Shown here piece after piece: positions 45,058 to 54,816 of a stretch of 64,000 bases of DNA. The stretch is from Catenovulum agarivorans DS-2 (GTDB lineage: Bacteria; Pseudomonadota; Gammaproteobacteria; Enterobacterales; Alteromonadaceae). Numbering within the stretch: position 1 is the stretch's first letter; the number at the start of each line of letters is the position of its first letter. The stretch lies in NCBI RefSeq assembly GCF_000568405.1, contig NZ_ARZY01000001.1, positions 124,001-188,000 of the forward strand, given 5' to 3'. The position numbers and the translations under genes were made by a program. A model generated the notes under the pieces. The model saw nothing but the letters and a program-made list of their open reading frames with translations. It did not search any database and was not told the origin of the DNA.

Positions 45058-45360
45058 CTAAGCTTGGGTATTGATACGCTTTTGTGCTAATCCTAAATCA
45101 GCAGGGGTGATGCCTTTTAATAAGTATGACCAAGCGATAATTTCAGCGATAATGATGTACACATCCTCGGGTATTTCACTGCCAACATCCAATTTGGCTA
45201 GATAGTTCGCAAGTTCTATATCCTCGTGAACCATTACGCCTGCTTCTTGTGCTTGCTGGATAATCGATTGAGCCAATTCATCGAATCCTTTTGCCGTCAC
45301 CTTTGGTGTGTTGGGCGCATCATAGGTTAGTGCAACTGCTTTTTTTTCGTCATTTGACAT
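45058..45360 (-). CDS. FlhB C-terminal-domain-like protein
   Basis: A 100-residue soluble protein resembling the C-terminal cytoplasmic domain of the flagellar export switch protein FlhB (and YscU/EscU): AVALTYDAP, KVTAKGFDELAQSIIQQAQEAGVMVHEDIELANYLAKL. The autocleavage NPTH motif of FlhB is absent here (the region reads TPKVTAKG), as in stand-alone FlhB-C-like proteins. In such proteins the domain can partly replace that of FlhB in export. It follows the FliK-like gene by 2 bases on the same strand, so it is probably co-translated with it. Confidence 0.85.
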   Translation of the reverse strand: MSNDEKKAVALTYDAPNTPKVTAKGFDELAQSIIQQAQEAGVMVHEDIELANYLAKLDVGSEIPEDVYIIIAEIIAWSYLLKGITPADLGLAQKRINTQA

Positions 45361-45362
45361 CG

Positions 45363-47702
45363 CTATATCATCCTATACTGCATTGATAATGCAGACTCAT
45401 TCCAGAGTTGGTTAGGAATTTTGCCCAAGTTAAAATGGTACTCATCTAAAGTGATCCCCAGTTTGGCTAAGCTTTTTTTAAGCTGTAGAATATTTTCTTG
45501 GCCTAAGTTTAGTAGCGTTTCAGTTTCAGTGTATAGGTTAATTTTCAGTTTTCCTTCAACATAAACCGCCTTAGCGAGCATATTTCCAAGCTCTCCCATA
45601 TTAAATTTTAGTGAAAAGCGCCACATTTTTACCGCTTCGTTGGCTGCGTTGTTTGAATCAGGGTCGATTTGGATGGCTAAATCTAATTGTTGCAGTGTTT
45701 GATTGCCGAGTATAGGCAGGCTGGCAAATATTTGATTTTGATTATCAAGTTGTGATTTAGCGGTATGTAGTTGGTTGTTTTGTAGATTACGTACGCTTTG
45801 TGCGAGGGCCTGTGTGAGCTTTAAACTAGCAGAGCCTTTGGCTGCATCTGCTGGAGCCTGAACTGAGCTATTTGCACCATGCGTTTTGCTGGTGGTTTTA
45901 TTTACTTGCTGTGACTGCGGATGTTGAGCACGCTTGGCTTTCGCTAAGAAAATCTGCTGCAGTGCCGACACTAATGCATTGGCTAAACCCGAATTGCTTG
46001 TGACCGTAGACGTCGGCGAAGATGGGGTAATGCTTGGTAAGTGGACCTGCTCGAGTATTTGCTGTTTTAATTGATTCGCATTGGGTTGTTGTACTGTATT
46101 GGATATTTGACTGAGTGCTGATTTTAATGATCCAGGTAGTTCTGGGCTTTGTTCGTTTAACATCTGCATCAGCTGATTGAGCGGCGCATCTAATGAAACA
46201 TTTTTATGATTGGTCAGGCTAAGTAAATGTTTAATTTGTTGACTAATTGCAGGGGAAATTTCTTTGGCGTTTGCCTGCAAGCTAGCTTGTAGCTGATTTA
46301 AAAGCGCTGAATCTGATATTTTTGCTGTGGGTAAATTAGCTGGTTTTGCTTCATTTTGTTGTGAAACCCAACCCAACTCAGTTAATTGCGCAAGCAAGTC
46401 TTTGTTGACGGGTAAATTTATTTGCCCTGCTGAACTTGCATGGATACGAATGTTGTGACCATCAGGACTGACTGACAGGGTAAATTTAATATTTGATGCA
46501 GAGCTAGTTTGAGAAAACTGTTTGTTGATCGCTTGTTGAACCGCTTGCTCGATTGGTTTTGCTAACTCGATAGGTAGATTTTTCACCTGAGCAAGTAACT
46601 CTGGTGCGCTTCTACCATTCGGCCCGTTTAGTGATTGAATTAAATTTTGTACAATATTTTTTTCAGGCAAAATAAATTGTCTCTTTTCCCCGCCAACAGA
46701 CGCTATTTTAACCAAGTTATTTGCGACTGCTATGTTTGCAAAAGGGATCTTTTTTTCGTTTAGATTGGCAGTCGCTACTTTAAATTTTATACCTGCGATT
46801 GCGACAGTTTGCTCCTCTGCCGACTCTGTGGTCACGGGCTTTATCCAATTTATACCTGCAAGCGGCGGACTAAATGATTTTTCAATAATGTTTCGACTTG
46901 CAACGGGTAAATTTTTTAACTCCAACAATAGAGGCGACTTTAAATCGGCTGATGTAAGCGTTAGTGTTTGACGAGTTGGGTTGTATTGAATGGTTACAGG
47001 CGCGTTCGCTTTAGCTGGCATGCTTGCAATGGATTTAACTTCAACGTCACCAGCAGGCAATCTAATTTTTTCATTTATTACTTGCGCGACCAACTTGCTT
47101 TGGCGCAGCTCTATCGCACTATTTGTGCTTTTGGGTGACAATACTTCGAATGATAGTCCTGTGGCCTCACCTTTATTAACAAGCTTGAGTAAAACTGCGC
47201 CAGTATAATTTTTCGGTAAATTTAACTGGTTTTTGTCCAAAGTGTACTCTTGCTGGTTTAAGGAAAATTCGACAGTGTTTAACTTTGCATTCGCGACCAG
47301 CATTTGCCCTTTAATCGCTTGACTAGCTTCTTTAGCCAAAGCTAAGTTAACCAGTGCTGTTTTGTTATCCGTGGACAAGCCAATATCGCCGACCGAAATT
47401 TGTTTAGGGGTTAGCTTAAGTTGATCCTTGACTAAACTCACCATCACCTTATTAGTTTGTGGCGCAACTTGAGGGTTATTTTGTGGTTGATTGATAATGT
47501 GCCTGAGAGGGTGTGCTTGCGGTAACGATGCAAGCGAAATATTGAGCTTTTGCCCAAGAGGGAATTGTAAGCTAGCCATCACTTCATTGACTTTCACGAG
47601 CGCTGCTTGTTGATTTTGTAACGCAATGCGAGCATATGGCTCTGTGCTCAGCTTGTTTAGGATATTTTTGTCTAATTTATTATTAAAGCTTTCTATAGGC
47701 AT
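45363..47702 (-). CDS. FliK-like flagellar hook-length control protein
   Basis: A 779-residue protein, mostly low-complexity Asn, Gln, Ala and Leu-rich in the first 600 residues, with a compact C-terminal domain (about 690-775) that fits the FliK/Flg_hook domain: NMGELGNMLAKAVYVEGKLKINLYTETETLLNLGQENILQLKKSLAKLGITLDEYHFNLGKIP in spirit. FliK controls hook length by interacting with FlhB at the export gate, so its pairing with an FlhB-C-like protein is functionally consistent. It is not in a flagellar operon; the ccm cluster is divergent from it. The low-complexity region makes homology calls cautious. Confidence 0.75.
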   Translation of the reverse strand: MPIESFNNKLDKNILNKLSTEPYARIALQNQQAALVKVNEVMASLQFPLGQKLNISLASLPQAHPLRHIINQPQNNPQVAPQTNKVMVSLVKDQLKLTPKQISVGDIGLSTDNKTALVNLALAKEASQAIKGQMLVANAKLNTVEFSLNQQEYTLDKNQLNLPKNYTGAVLLKLVNKGEATGLSFEVLSPKSTNSAIELRQSKLVAQVINEKIRLPAGDVEVKSIASMPAKANAPVTIQYNPTRQTLTLTSADLKSPLLLELKNLPVASRNIIEKSFSPPLAGINWIKPVTTESAEEQTVAIAGIKFKVATANLNEKKIPFANIAVANNLVKIASVGGEKRQFILPEKNIVQNLIQSLNGPNGRSAPELLAQVKNLPIELAKPIEQAVQQAINKQFSQTSSASNIKFTLSVSPDGHNIRIHASSAGQINLPVNKDLLAQLTELGWVSQQNEAKPANLPTAKISDSALLNQLQASLQANAKEISPAISQQIKHLLSLTNHKNVSLDAPLNQLMQMLNEQSPELPGSLKSALSQISNTVQQPNANQLKQQILEQVHLPSITPSSPTSTVTSNSGLANALVSALQQIFLAKAKRAQHPQSQQVNKTTSKTHGANSSVQAPADAAKGSASLKLTQALAQSVRNLQNNQLHTAKSQLDNQNQIFASLPILGNQTLQQLDLAIQIDPDSNNAANEAVKMWRFSLKFNMGELGNMLAKAVYVEGKLKINLYTETETLLNLGQENILQLKKSLAKLGITLDEYHFNLGKIPNQLWNESALSMQYRMI

Positions 47703-47831
47703 AAGTTGCGAAAGTATTTAAAGGTTGTTGTTGCACATCATTTCGGCGGTTAGTTCGATTAGGGTGTAGCTAAACATTCAGAATATGTTAGTATCCGAAA
47801 TCAAGTTAAATCAACCTTGTGGTCATGTATT

Positions 47832-48431
47832 TTGTTATCGGCCAACAACCTCACATGCATTAGAAATCAGCGTATTTTATTTGAAGATTTATCCTTTTCT
47901 ATTAATCAGGGTAGCCTACTTTATCTCAAGGGACCAAATGGTGCTGGTAAAACTACATTAATGCGCAGTGTAGTTGGTTTAAATCAATTACAACAAGGAA
48001 AAGTTGAGTTAGATCAACAACCCATCGCTGATTGTGGCGATAATGTTTTGTACTTAGGACATAAACCAGCAGTAAATGAATGGCTTAGTGCCGAACAAAA
48101 TATGCAGCATTGGTGTAATTTAAAGAATCAACAAATTGATATACTTGCGCTCATCAATAAAGTTGGACTCGCTGGTTTACATGATGTCCCGGTAAAATTT
48201 TTGTCTGCTGGGCAAAAACGTCGTGTTGCGTTAAGCCGATTATGGAACTCTAATGCCAAACTGTGGGTCTTAGACGAACCATTTACCTCCATAGATGTTA
48301 AAGGTGTTGAGGTGCTCAATGCGCTATTTGCCCGCCATAAAAGTCAAGGCGGTATGGTTATGGTAACCAGTCATCAAGACTTACCCACAAATGTGGTTGA
48401 TGAAGTATTATCCCTGGAGTACAGGTTTTAA
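47832..48431 (+). CDS. ccmA: Heme exporter ATPase CcmA
   Basis: A 199-residue ABC ATPase that with CcmB, CcmC and CcmD delivers heme to CcmE in cytochrome c maturation. Walker A GPNGAGKTT lies near residue 36, LSAGQKRRVALSRLW is the signature, and LWVLDEPFTSID is Walker B. The start is uncertain: TTG at 47832 gives the family N-terminus, another in-frame TTG is at 47817, and neither has a clear ribosome-binding site. It overlaps ccmB by one base and is the first gene of the nine-gene run, divergent from the FliK-like gene. Confidence 0.94.
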   Translation: MLSANNLTCIRNQRILFEDLSFSINQGSLLYLKGPNGAGKTTLMRSVVGLNQLQQGKVELDQQPIADCGDNVLYLGHKPAVNEWLSAEQNMQHWCNLKNQQIDILALINKVGLAGLHDVPVKFLSAGQKRRVALSRLWNSNAKLWVLDEPFTSIDVKGVEVLNALFARHKSQGGMVMVTSHQDLPTNVVDEVLSLEYRF

Positions 48432-49105
48432 TGTCTTTTTCGTCGTTTTTTATCCAGTCGATTAAACGTGATTTTCAAATTGCGGCCATCCAGAAACACG
48501 AATTTATACTGCCTGTATTATTTTTTATACTCGTAATTGTGTTATTTCCTATTACAGTAGGCCCTGATGGGACCATGCTTTCACGTTTGGCAAGTGCCGT
48601 CGGATGGATTGCGCTTATTTTGTCTATGCTGATAGCGCTACCTCGAATGTTTGCCGAAGATTTTGAAAACGGTTGGTTGGAGCAGGTATTTCTATCAGGT
48701 GTGCCACACAGCCTGATTGTTTTATCTCGAATTGTCAGCTTCTGGTTGCTGTATTGTTTGCCTTTGGTCTTTTGCAGCTTTTTACTCGTACCTTTTATGT
48801 CGATGGAAGTTGGCCTTTGGTCAGTCTTGGTACAAACTTTGCTGCTTGGTAGTATATTAACAGCCTGTCTAGGTGCTGTTGCAAGTGCGCTATTGGTTGC
48901 TAGCCGTAAAGGCGGGGGGGTTATGGCTTTGTTATTAATACCTTTGCTTGTACCATCACTGATTTTTGCTGGTGCGGCTATGGATGCCGCGCAACAAAGT
49001 TTGCCGTATACGGCACCTATAACAATATTGGCTGCACTGGCGGTGTTTTCTTTGACTATTGCACCACTGGCGACAGCACAAGCGCTCAAACTAAATATGG
49101 GTTAA
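48431..49105 (+). CDS. ccmB: Heme exporter membrane protein CcmB
   Basis: A 224-residue integral membrane protein with six predicted spans, the permease partner of CcmA. Family stretches include LPVLFFILVIVLFPITVGP, ILSMLIALPRMFAEDFENGWLEQ and GGGVMALLLIPLLVPSLIF. It starts on the last base of ccmA and is followed 4 bases later by ccmC, in keeping with strict co-expression. Confidence 0.95.
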   Translation: MSFSSFFIQSIKRDFQIAAIQKHEFILPVLFFILVIVLFPITVGPDGTMLSRLASAVGWIALILSMLIALPRMFAEDFENGWLEQVFLSGVPHSLIVLSRIVSFWLLYCLPLVFCSFLLVPFMSMEVGLWSVLVQTLLLGSILTACLGAVASALLVASRKGGGVMALLLIPLLVPSLIFAGAAMDAAQQSLPYTAPITILAALAVFSLTIAPLATAQALKLNMG

Positions 49106-49109
49106 AACA

Positions 49110-49844
49110 ATGTTTAAATGGTTACATCCTTACGCAAAACCAGAAAAAGCTTATCAATTATCGTTGGCATTTCAGCGATTCTTTATGCCATTGGCTATTT
49201 GTGGATTAATTGTTGGTTGTATATGGGGGCTAGTATTTGCCCCTACAGACTATCAACAAAGTGATTCAGCACGCATTATGTATATTCATGTGCCGGCAGC
49301 TATCTGGTCGATGGGAGTGTATATGTCGATGGGAATCGCTGGCTTTTGTGCATTGGTTTGGCAGATTAAACTATTAGAAATTAGTGTCTTGGCAATGGCC
49401 CCGATTGGTGCAGCTTTTACCGCCATTGCGTTATTTACCGGGTCATTATGGGGCAAACCTATGTGGGGCACTTGGTGGGTATGGGATGCTAGACTCACCT
49501 CTGAATTAATTTTATTGTTTTTATATATGGGTGTGTTTGCCCTATTTCAAAGTTTTGATGACAAGCGTACGGGTGCGAAAGCAGCTTGTATACTAGCCGT
49601 GATTGGCATGATTAATGTGCCAATTATTCATTACTCTGTCGAGTGGTGGAATACACTTCACCAAGGTGCGAGTATTACTAAACTAGACAAGCCGTCGATA
49701 GCACCATCTATGTTATGGCCTTTGTTGATTAACATTGTCTCTGTGCTGTGTTTGTTTATTGCCTTCACTTGCTACCGTTTTGCAACAGAGTTGCTTAGAG
49801 CTGAAAGTCATCGTAAGTGGGTTTTAGAAATTTTAGGTAAATAA
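49110..49844 (+). CDS. ccmC: Heme-handling protein CcmC
   Basis: A 244-residue membrane protein with six spans that loads heme onto CcmE. The periplasmic tryptophan-rich WWD segment reads GKPMWGTWWVWDARLTSEL, and flanking histidines occur in MYIHVPAAIWSM and IIHYSVEWWNTLHQG; these ligate heme in the family. The length matches the E. coli protein (245). It lies between ccmB and ccmD with only a few bases on either side. Confidence 0.96.
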   Translation: MFKWLHPYAKPEKAYQLSLAFQRFFMPLAICGLIVGCIWGLVFAPTDYQQSDSARIMYIHVPAAIWSMGVYMSMGIAGFCALVWQIKLLEISVLAMAPIGAAFTAIALFTGSLWGKPMWGTWWVWDARLTSELILLFLYMGVFALFQSFDDKRTGAKAACILAVIGMINVPIIHYSVEWWNTLHQGASITKLDKPSIAPSMLWPLLINIVSVLCLFIAFTCYRFATELLRAESHRKWVLEILGK

Positions 49845-49847
49845 ATT

Positions 49848-50057
49848 ATGGGTGCATTTGAATCTTTTGCAGATTTTCTCGCAATGAATGGGTACGCCTT
49901 CTATGTATGGCTTTCGTATGGATTGGCTTTTTTGCTGATAGTTGCATTGTTTTTATGGTCAAAATGGCAACGAAAATCGATTGAACAAGAAATTGTTCAA
50001 CAACAGCAAGTGCGTAATATTCGGCAGCAGCAAGTTAATTCGGAGATGAAGTTATGA
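49848..50057 (+). CDS. ccmD: CcmD small membrane protein
   Basis: A 69-residue single-span protein required to release holo-CcmE from the CcmABC complex. The family pattern is present: [22 protein letters not shown] followed by a charged cytoplasmic tail rich in Gln and Glu. It overlaps ccmE by 4 bases. Confidence 0.93.
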   Translation: MGAFESFADFLAMNGYAFYVWLSYGLAFLLIVALFLWSKWQRKSIEQEIVQQQQVRNIRQQQVNSEMKL

Positions 50058-50536
50058 CAACTAGACGACAAAAACGATTGTACGCTGGTTTAAGTTTATT
50101 GGTTGGATTAGCGGTAACAGTCGGTTTAATTTTGTATGCATTAAGCGAAAATATCGATTTATTTTATACACCAAGCGAAATTATCCATGGCAAGAAAGAA
50201 ACAGGGGTAAAACCAACAGTTGGCCAGCGTTTGCGTATTGGCGGCATGGTTGTTGAAGGTAGCGTCAAACGTGACCCTGAAAGCTTAATGGTCGAATTTG
50301 AATTACAAGATACAGGACCTAAAGTCGTTGTTCGCTACGACGGCATCTTGCCTGATTTATTTCGTGAAGGGCAGGGCATTGTCGCCAATGGCTATCTTCG
50401 AGAAGGCAATGTTATCGAAGCTTTTGAAGTATTGGCTAAACATGATGAAGAATACATGCCACCAGATTTAGCTGAAGCGATGAAAGGTATCAAACATGTT
50501 AAACCGTCTGAAAACCCAGAACTAGGATACCAATAA
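50054..50536 (+). CDS. ccmE: Heme chaperone CcmE
   Basis: A 160-residue periplasmic heme chaperone anchored by an N-terminal span (residues 12-30). The OB-fold core includes [17 protein letters not shown] and [14 protein letters not shown]; the His of KHDEEY is the covalent heme attachment residue with the conserved Tyr four positions later. This is the usual bacterial HxxxY form rather than the CxxxY variant. It overlaps ccmD by 4 bases and abuts ccmF. Confidence 0.96.
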   Translation: MTTRRQKRLYAGLSLLVGLAVTVGLILYALSENIDLFYTPSEIIHGKKETGVKPTVGQRLRIGGMVVEGSVKRDPESLMVEFELQDTGPKVVVRYDGILPDLFREGQGIVANGYLREGNVIEAFEVLAKHDEEYMPPDLAEAMKGIKHVKPSENPELGYQ

Positions 50537-52530
50537 TGTTACCAGAAATAGGTCACTTTTCATTACTTATCAGTTTGGTGTTTTCTGTGTGTTTAGCGAT
50601 ATTTCCGCTAATCGGAGCGCAAAAGAAAATTGTCGAATTTGTCGCGCTTGCTAAACCACTGGTTTACGCAAACTTCACCTTGTTATCGGTGGCATTCTTT
50701 TGTTTGAGTTGGGCGTTTTACCACAACGATTTTTCGGTCACTTATGTTGCGATGAACTCAAACTCAGATTTGCCTTGGTACTATCGGTTGTCTGCAGTAT
50801 GGGGCGCACATGAAGGCTCGCTGCTTTTGTGGGTGTGGATACTCAGTTTATGGACAGCAGGGGTTGCGTTTTTTAGTTCAAGTCTAGATGACGATGATGT
50901 TGCTCGAGTATTAGCAGTTATGGGCTTTATTGCTATTGGCTTTTTAGCATTTGTGATTTTTACTTCAAACCCATTTGAACGAACTTTTCCAATGTTTCCG
51001 ATAGATGGACGAGATTTGAATCCACTCCTGCAAGATGTAGGGTTAATCATTCATCCACCTATGTTGTACATGGGCTACGTTGGCTTTTCGGTTGCTTTTG
51101 CATTCGCGGTTGCAGCATTAATTGGTGGAAAGTTAGACGCAACTTGGGCGCGTTGGTCGCGACCTTGGACATTGTCTGCCTGGGGCTTCTTGACTGCAGG
51201 TATTACACTCGGTAGCTGGTGGGCTTATTATGAACTTGGCTGGGGTGGCTGGTGGTTCTGGGATCCTGTTGAAAATGCATCATTTATGCCTTGGCTAGCG
51301 GGCACTGCCTTGATCCATAGTTTAGCGGTCACAGAAAAACGCGGCGCGTTCAAAAGCTGGACTGTACTACTGGCAATTTCGGCATTTTCGTTAAGTTTAT
51401 TAGGGACCTTTTTGGTTCGCTCGGGTATTTTAGTCTCAGTACACGCATTTGCCAGTGATCCAACACGTGGTTTATTTATCCTGGTGTATTTACTTATTGT
51501 AATTGGTGGCGCGCTTACTTTATATGCGTGGCGTGCCGACAAAGTGGTGAGTACCCACAGATACAAACTGTTTTCTCGCGAAGTTTTGCTATTTGTGAAC
51601 AATGTTCTGCTGGTTGCAGCATTGGTTGTCGTCTTGCTTGGCACTTTATTGCCTCTTGTGCACAAAGAAATTGGCTTGGGTTCAATTTCAATTGGGGCGC
51701 CTTTTTTTGATAGTGTTTCTTCTATCTGGTTTATTCCATTTATTATCGCTTTGTCTATTGGGCCATTTGTCCGCTGGAAACAAGACAGGTTTTCTCGCAT
51801 CAAAACTAAGTTATTTGTTGGTGCCGTGCCAGCTGCGATTGTTGCCATTACCTGTTATTTAATGCTGCAAATTAATACATTTTTCAGTTTGCTTGGTGTG
51901 GTTTTAGCAACTTGGCTGGCCGCATTAGTGGTATACGAGCTCATTACCTCAGGGAAAAAGAATCCATTGCCTTTGTCACACTGGGGCATGTCGTTAGGCC
52001 ATCTAGGCTTTGCAGCACTGGTTATTGGCATTGCAATTACTAAGGTCGCAAGTGTTGACAAAAGCGTTAGAATCTCACCAGGTCAGAGTGTCACGGTCAA
52101 CAATTATGAATTTAAATTTACCGCAGTAGAGCAATTTGAAGGGCCCAATTATTCAGCCTATCACGCGTTGTTTGACGTTAGTAATGGTTCAGACAGTTTT
52201 TCACTTAAAGCCGAGAAACGCTATTACAAAATGCACTCAAATGTTATGACTGAAGCTGGTATCGACCCGGGTTTGTGGCGCGATATCTATATTAGCTTAG
52301 GCGAACAGTTAGATGGTGATGCGTGGGCGGTTACTGCTAATGTTAAGCCATTTGTCCGTTGGATTTGGTTAGGCGGTGTATTAATGGTGTTAGGTTCGAT
52401 TATGTGTATTTTAGATAAACGCTATCGTAAAATTTTATCTTGGAGAGCACAGCGACAGCCAAGTGAGGCTGGGCCTGTTGAATCAGTATCAGCAAACAAA
52501 GTTATAGAGCAAAAGGTTAAATTTGAATGA
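50536..52530 (+). CDS. ccmF: Cytochrome c heme lyase subunit CcmF
   Basis: A 664-residue integral membrane protein that with CcmH and CcmI attaches heme to apocytochrome c. Its signature tryptophan-rich WWD segment reads WGGWWFWDPVENASFMPW, and family stretches such as WGAHEGSLLLWVW, GLIIHPPMLYMGY and LGTFLVRSGILVSVHAFA (with heme-ligating His) are present. About 14 spans and a large periplasmic loop near the C-terminus fit the family. It overlaps ccmE by one base and ccmG by 4. Confidence 0.97.
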   Translation: MLPEIGHFSLLISLVFSVCLAIFPLIGAQKKIVEFVALAKPLVYANFTLLSVAFFCLSWAFYHNDFSVTYVAMNSNSDLPWYYRLSAVWGAHEGSLLLWVWILSLWTAGVAFFSSSLDDDDVARVLAVMGFIAIGFLAFVIFTSNPFERTFPMFPIDGRDLNPLLQDVGLIIHPPMLYMGYVGFSVAFAFAVAALIGGKLDATWARWSRPWTLSAWGFLTAGITLGSWWAYYELGWGGWWFWDPVENASFMPWLAGTALIHSLAVTEKRGAFKSWTVLLAISAFSLSLLGTFLVRSGILVSVHAFASDPTRGLFILVYLLIVIGGALTLYAWRADKVVSTHRYKLFSREVLLFVNNVLLVAALVVVLLGTLLPLVHKEIGLGSISIGAPFFDSVSSIWFIPFIIALSIGPFVRWKQDRFSRIKTKLFVGAVPAAIVAITCYLMLQINTFFSLLGVVLATWLAALVVYELITSGKKNPLPLSHWGMSLGHLGFAALVIGIAITKVASVDKSVRISPGQSVTVNNYEFKFTAVEQFEGPNYSAYHALFDVSNGSDSFSLKAEKRYYKMHSNVMTEAGIDPGLWRDIYISLGEQLDGDAWAVTANVKPFVRWIWLGGVLMVLGSIMCILDKRYRKILSWRAQRQPSEAGPVESVSANKVIEQKVKFE

Positions 52531-53117
52531 AAAATTATAAGCTGCTCATTCCAATAGTTGCATTTTTGTTGGTCAGTATTTTTTTGTACAAAGGTTTATA
52601 TTCTGATCCAACTAACATTGAAAATGCCAATTTAGCCAAACCTTTTCCAGAGTTTCAATTGGCAGATTTAATGGATGAAAATCGCCTATACAGTAAAGCA
52701 GATCTGTTAGGTGAATATACCTTAATCAATGTATGGGGTACTTGGTGTGTTACCTGCCGTGTTGAATTACCTTTTATGACGCAACTTCGCCAGCAAGGCG
52801 TTAAGATTGTTGGCGTTTATTACGACAATGCTGCAGAAGCTGCTTTTGGTGAACTTGATGTACGACAAACCCGTAGAGAAGTTACTGAAATGTTAGCTCA
52901 ATTAGGCAATCCTTTTCAGTTTAATATTTACGATGAAAAGCGCGATTTGTCGTTAGATTTAGGCGTCACAGGTGCGCCAGAAAGCTTTTTAATTGACGAT
53001 AAAGGTACAATTATTGCGCATCGACGCGGGGCAATTGACCATAGGGTGTGGCAAAACGAGTTTGCCCCTTTGTTGCCAAATAATCACGGTTCAAACCTGT
53101 CGGAGCAGCAAAAATGA
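52527..53117 (+). CDS. ccmG: Thioredoxin-like protein CcmG (DsbE)
   Basis: A 196-residue membrane-anchored periplasmic thioredoxin that reduces apocytochrome c or CcmH. An N-terminal span (residues 8-23) precedes the thioredoxin fold; the active site reads WGTWCVTCRVELP, a CxxC with VT between the cysteines. The cis-proline loop GAPESFLID is present. It overlaps ccmF and ccmH by 4 bases each. Confidence 0.95.
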   Translation: MKNYKLLIPIVAFLLVSIFLYKGLYSDPTNIENANLAKPFPEFQLADLMDENRLYSKADLLGEYTLINVWGTWCVTCRVELPFMTQLRQQGVKIVGVYYDNAAEAAFGELDVRQTRREVTEMLAQLGNPFQFNIYDEKRDLSLDLGVTGAPESFLIDDKGTIIAHRRGAIDHRVWQNEFAPLLPNNHGSNLSEQQK

Positions 53118-53587
53118 ACAAATCAATTATAACGCTGATTAGTTTGGGTCTAACTTTTATCAGTTGTTTTGTTTATGCGGTTGAAGAAAGTTATCCATTT
53201 GATGATGTACAACAGCAAAAAATCTTTGGTGAGTTGGTTGAAGAGTTGCGCTGTCCTAAGTGTCAAAACCAAAATATCGCAGACTCAAACGCTATGGTTG
53301 CCATCGATCTTAAAAATAAGACTTATGAGTTGGTTAAACAAGGGCAAAGCAAAGACCAAGTTATTGATTTTATGGTGCAAAGATACGGACAATTTGTTCA
53401 TTACGATCCACCAATAAACATGGTAACTATTTGGCTGTGGTTAGTGCCGATTGCTATTGCGCTGATTTTAGTGGTGTTTGTGTTGAAAAAAGGTCGTCGA
53501 GAAAAGCTTGGCTCAGAAGTTGATGCCAATAGCTTAGATCAAGCTCAAGCCATTATTGATAAATTAGAATCTAAAGGTAAATCGTGA
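53114..53587 (+). CDS. ccmH: Cytochrome c maturation protein CcmH
   Basis: A 157-residue periplasmic thiol protein with a signal peptide (residues 1-22) and a membrane span near 105-125. The redox motif is LRCPKCQNQNIADSN, typical of CcmH, which handles the apocytochrome cysteines. This is the short form; the TPR part is separate (ccmI) as in many gammaproteobacteria other than E. coli. It overlaps both neighbours by 4 bases. Confidence 0.95.
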   Translation: MNKSIITLISLGLTFISCFVYAVEESYPFDDVQQQKIFGELVEELRCPKCQNQNIADSNAMVAIDLKNKTYELVKQGQSKDQVIDFMVQRYGQFVHYDPPINMVTIWLWLVPIAIALILVVFVLKKGRREKLGSEVDANSLDQAQAIIDKLESKGKS

Positions 53588-54813
53588 ACGAGTTAATATT
53601 AGTTTTAGTTGGGTTTGCATTGATCGCGAGCACATTGGTCCTGCTACCTTGGATGGCAAAACAACATAACTGGAAACAAGATCACCAGCGCATTGAAAAT
53701 TTATACGCTGAAAAATTGCAAGAGCTAGCGCAAGACTTACAGCAAGGTAATATTGAAGAGCAAGCCTACAAGGCTGCTAAAGAAGATTTAACTGTGCAGC
53801 TTGCTAGTGAGTTATCACAAGCTAAGGTTACCAGTGGACTGCACATCTCGAAAAACACCATGTGGCTGCTCCCAGTGGTAACGCTAATTGTGACCAGTGC
53901 GATATATTATATTCAAGGCAAGCCAGCACAAATGGAACAATGGTTAGCCGCGCAAAGCAAAACAGCAGAGTTCGGGCAAAAACTCATGCAAGGCAATGAA
54001 AACTTTACTAAAGCAGAGTTAAACGAGTTTTACTTGGGATTGCGTAGTAAATTAGCTGAGCAAACGCCAGATGCGTCTGGCTGGCTATTATTAGGGCGTG
54101 TTGCATATAGTTTAAACAATTTATCTGATGCAATTGCCGCATTTGAACAAGCGCTAAAAATCGACTCAGAGCATTACCCTAGCCGAATGAGCTTAGCGCA
54201 AAGTTTATTAGCCAGTGGCGACGAGAGCATGATGAAGCGAGCTGGGCGTATCTATAATCAAGTGTTACAACAAAATCCAGCTGATGCTGAAGCACTAACT
54301 ATGGCTGGTTATACAGCGTTTCAGCTACAAAACAATCAAGTTGCTGCGCAATACTGGCAGTTAGCGTTGAATTATTTACCTGAGGACGACAGCAGACGCA
54401 AAGCGATTGAACAAACTTTGCCCCAAGTGAGTGCCCATGCCGCCGCTGCGCAACAATCAGCGCAGCCAACTGCTGATGCAAAGTCCGTTGTGATTAAATT
54501 TAATGTCTCACAACAAACTCAAGCACAAGTAGCAGACTTTCAATATTTAGTGGTATTTGCCCGACCCCAGTTATCTGGCCCACCTGCAGCTGTATTACGT
54601 TTGCCAATAGAAAATGGACAACTGCCAGATACAGTTACTTTGACCGATCAAAATGCGATGATGCAAGGTTTTAATTTGTCGTCTTTGGCCAATGCGTATA
54701 TCACTGTGCGTTTGTCTAAAGATGCAGATGTTGGTTTATCTGAAGGTGAAATTGAAAAAAATAGTGATGCCCTTACATTAGAACAAAATACCCAAGTCAC
54801 AATGGAACTTTAG
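53584..54813 (+). CDS. ccmI: Cytochrome c maturation protein CcmI (TPR)
   Basis: A 409-residue protein with two N-terminal spans (about residues 4-22 and 95-113) linked by a coiled-coil cytoplasmic loop, followed by periplasmic TPR repeats (SGWLLLGRVAYSLNNLSDAIAAFEQALKI, AEALTMAGYTAF) that hold apocytochrome c C-termini. A beta-rich C-terminal domain of about 110 residues (VVIKFNVSQQTQAQVADF to the end) follows. It ends the ccm run; the VOC gene begins 3 bases later. Confidence 0.93.
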   Translation: MNELILVLVGFALIASTLVLLPWMAKQHNWKQDHQRIENLYAEKLQELAQDLQQGNIEEQAYKAAKEDLTVQLASELSQAKVTSGLHISKNTMWLLPVVTLIVTSAIYYIQGKPAQMEQWLAAQSKTAEFGQKLMQGNENFTKAELNEFYLGLRSKLAEQTPDASGWLLLGRVAYSLNNLSDAIAAFEQALKIDSEHYPSRMSLAQSLLASGDESMMKRAGRIYNQVLQQNPADAEALTMAGYTAFQLQNNQVAAQYWQLALNYLPEDDSRRKAIEQTLPQVSAHAAAAQQSAQPTADAKSVVIKFNVSQQTQAQVADFQYLVVFARPQLSGPPAAVLRLPIENGQLPDTVTLTDQNAMMQGFNLSSLANAYITVRLSKDADVGLSEGEIEKNSDALTLEQNTQVTMEL

Positions 54814-54816
54814 AAA

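Noticed and set aside
48475-49089. Long antisense frame (204 codons) inside ccmB
   Set aside because: Mirror of a strongly coding membrane-protein gene; residue pattern is not that of a folded protein.
51228-51848. Long antisense frame (206 codons) inside ccmF
   Set aside because: Shadow of ccmF; no start signal and no recognisable motifs.
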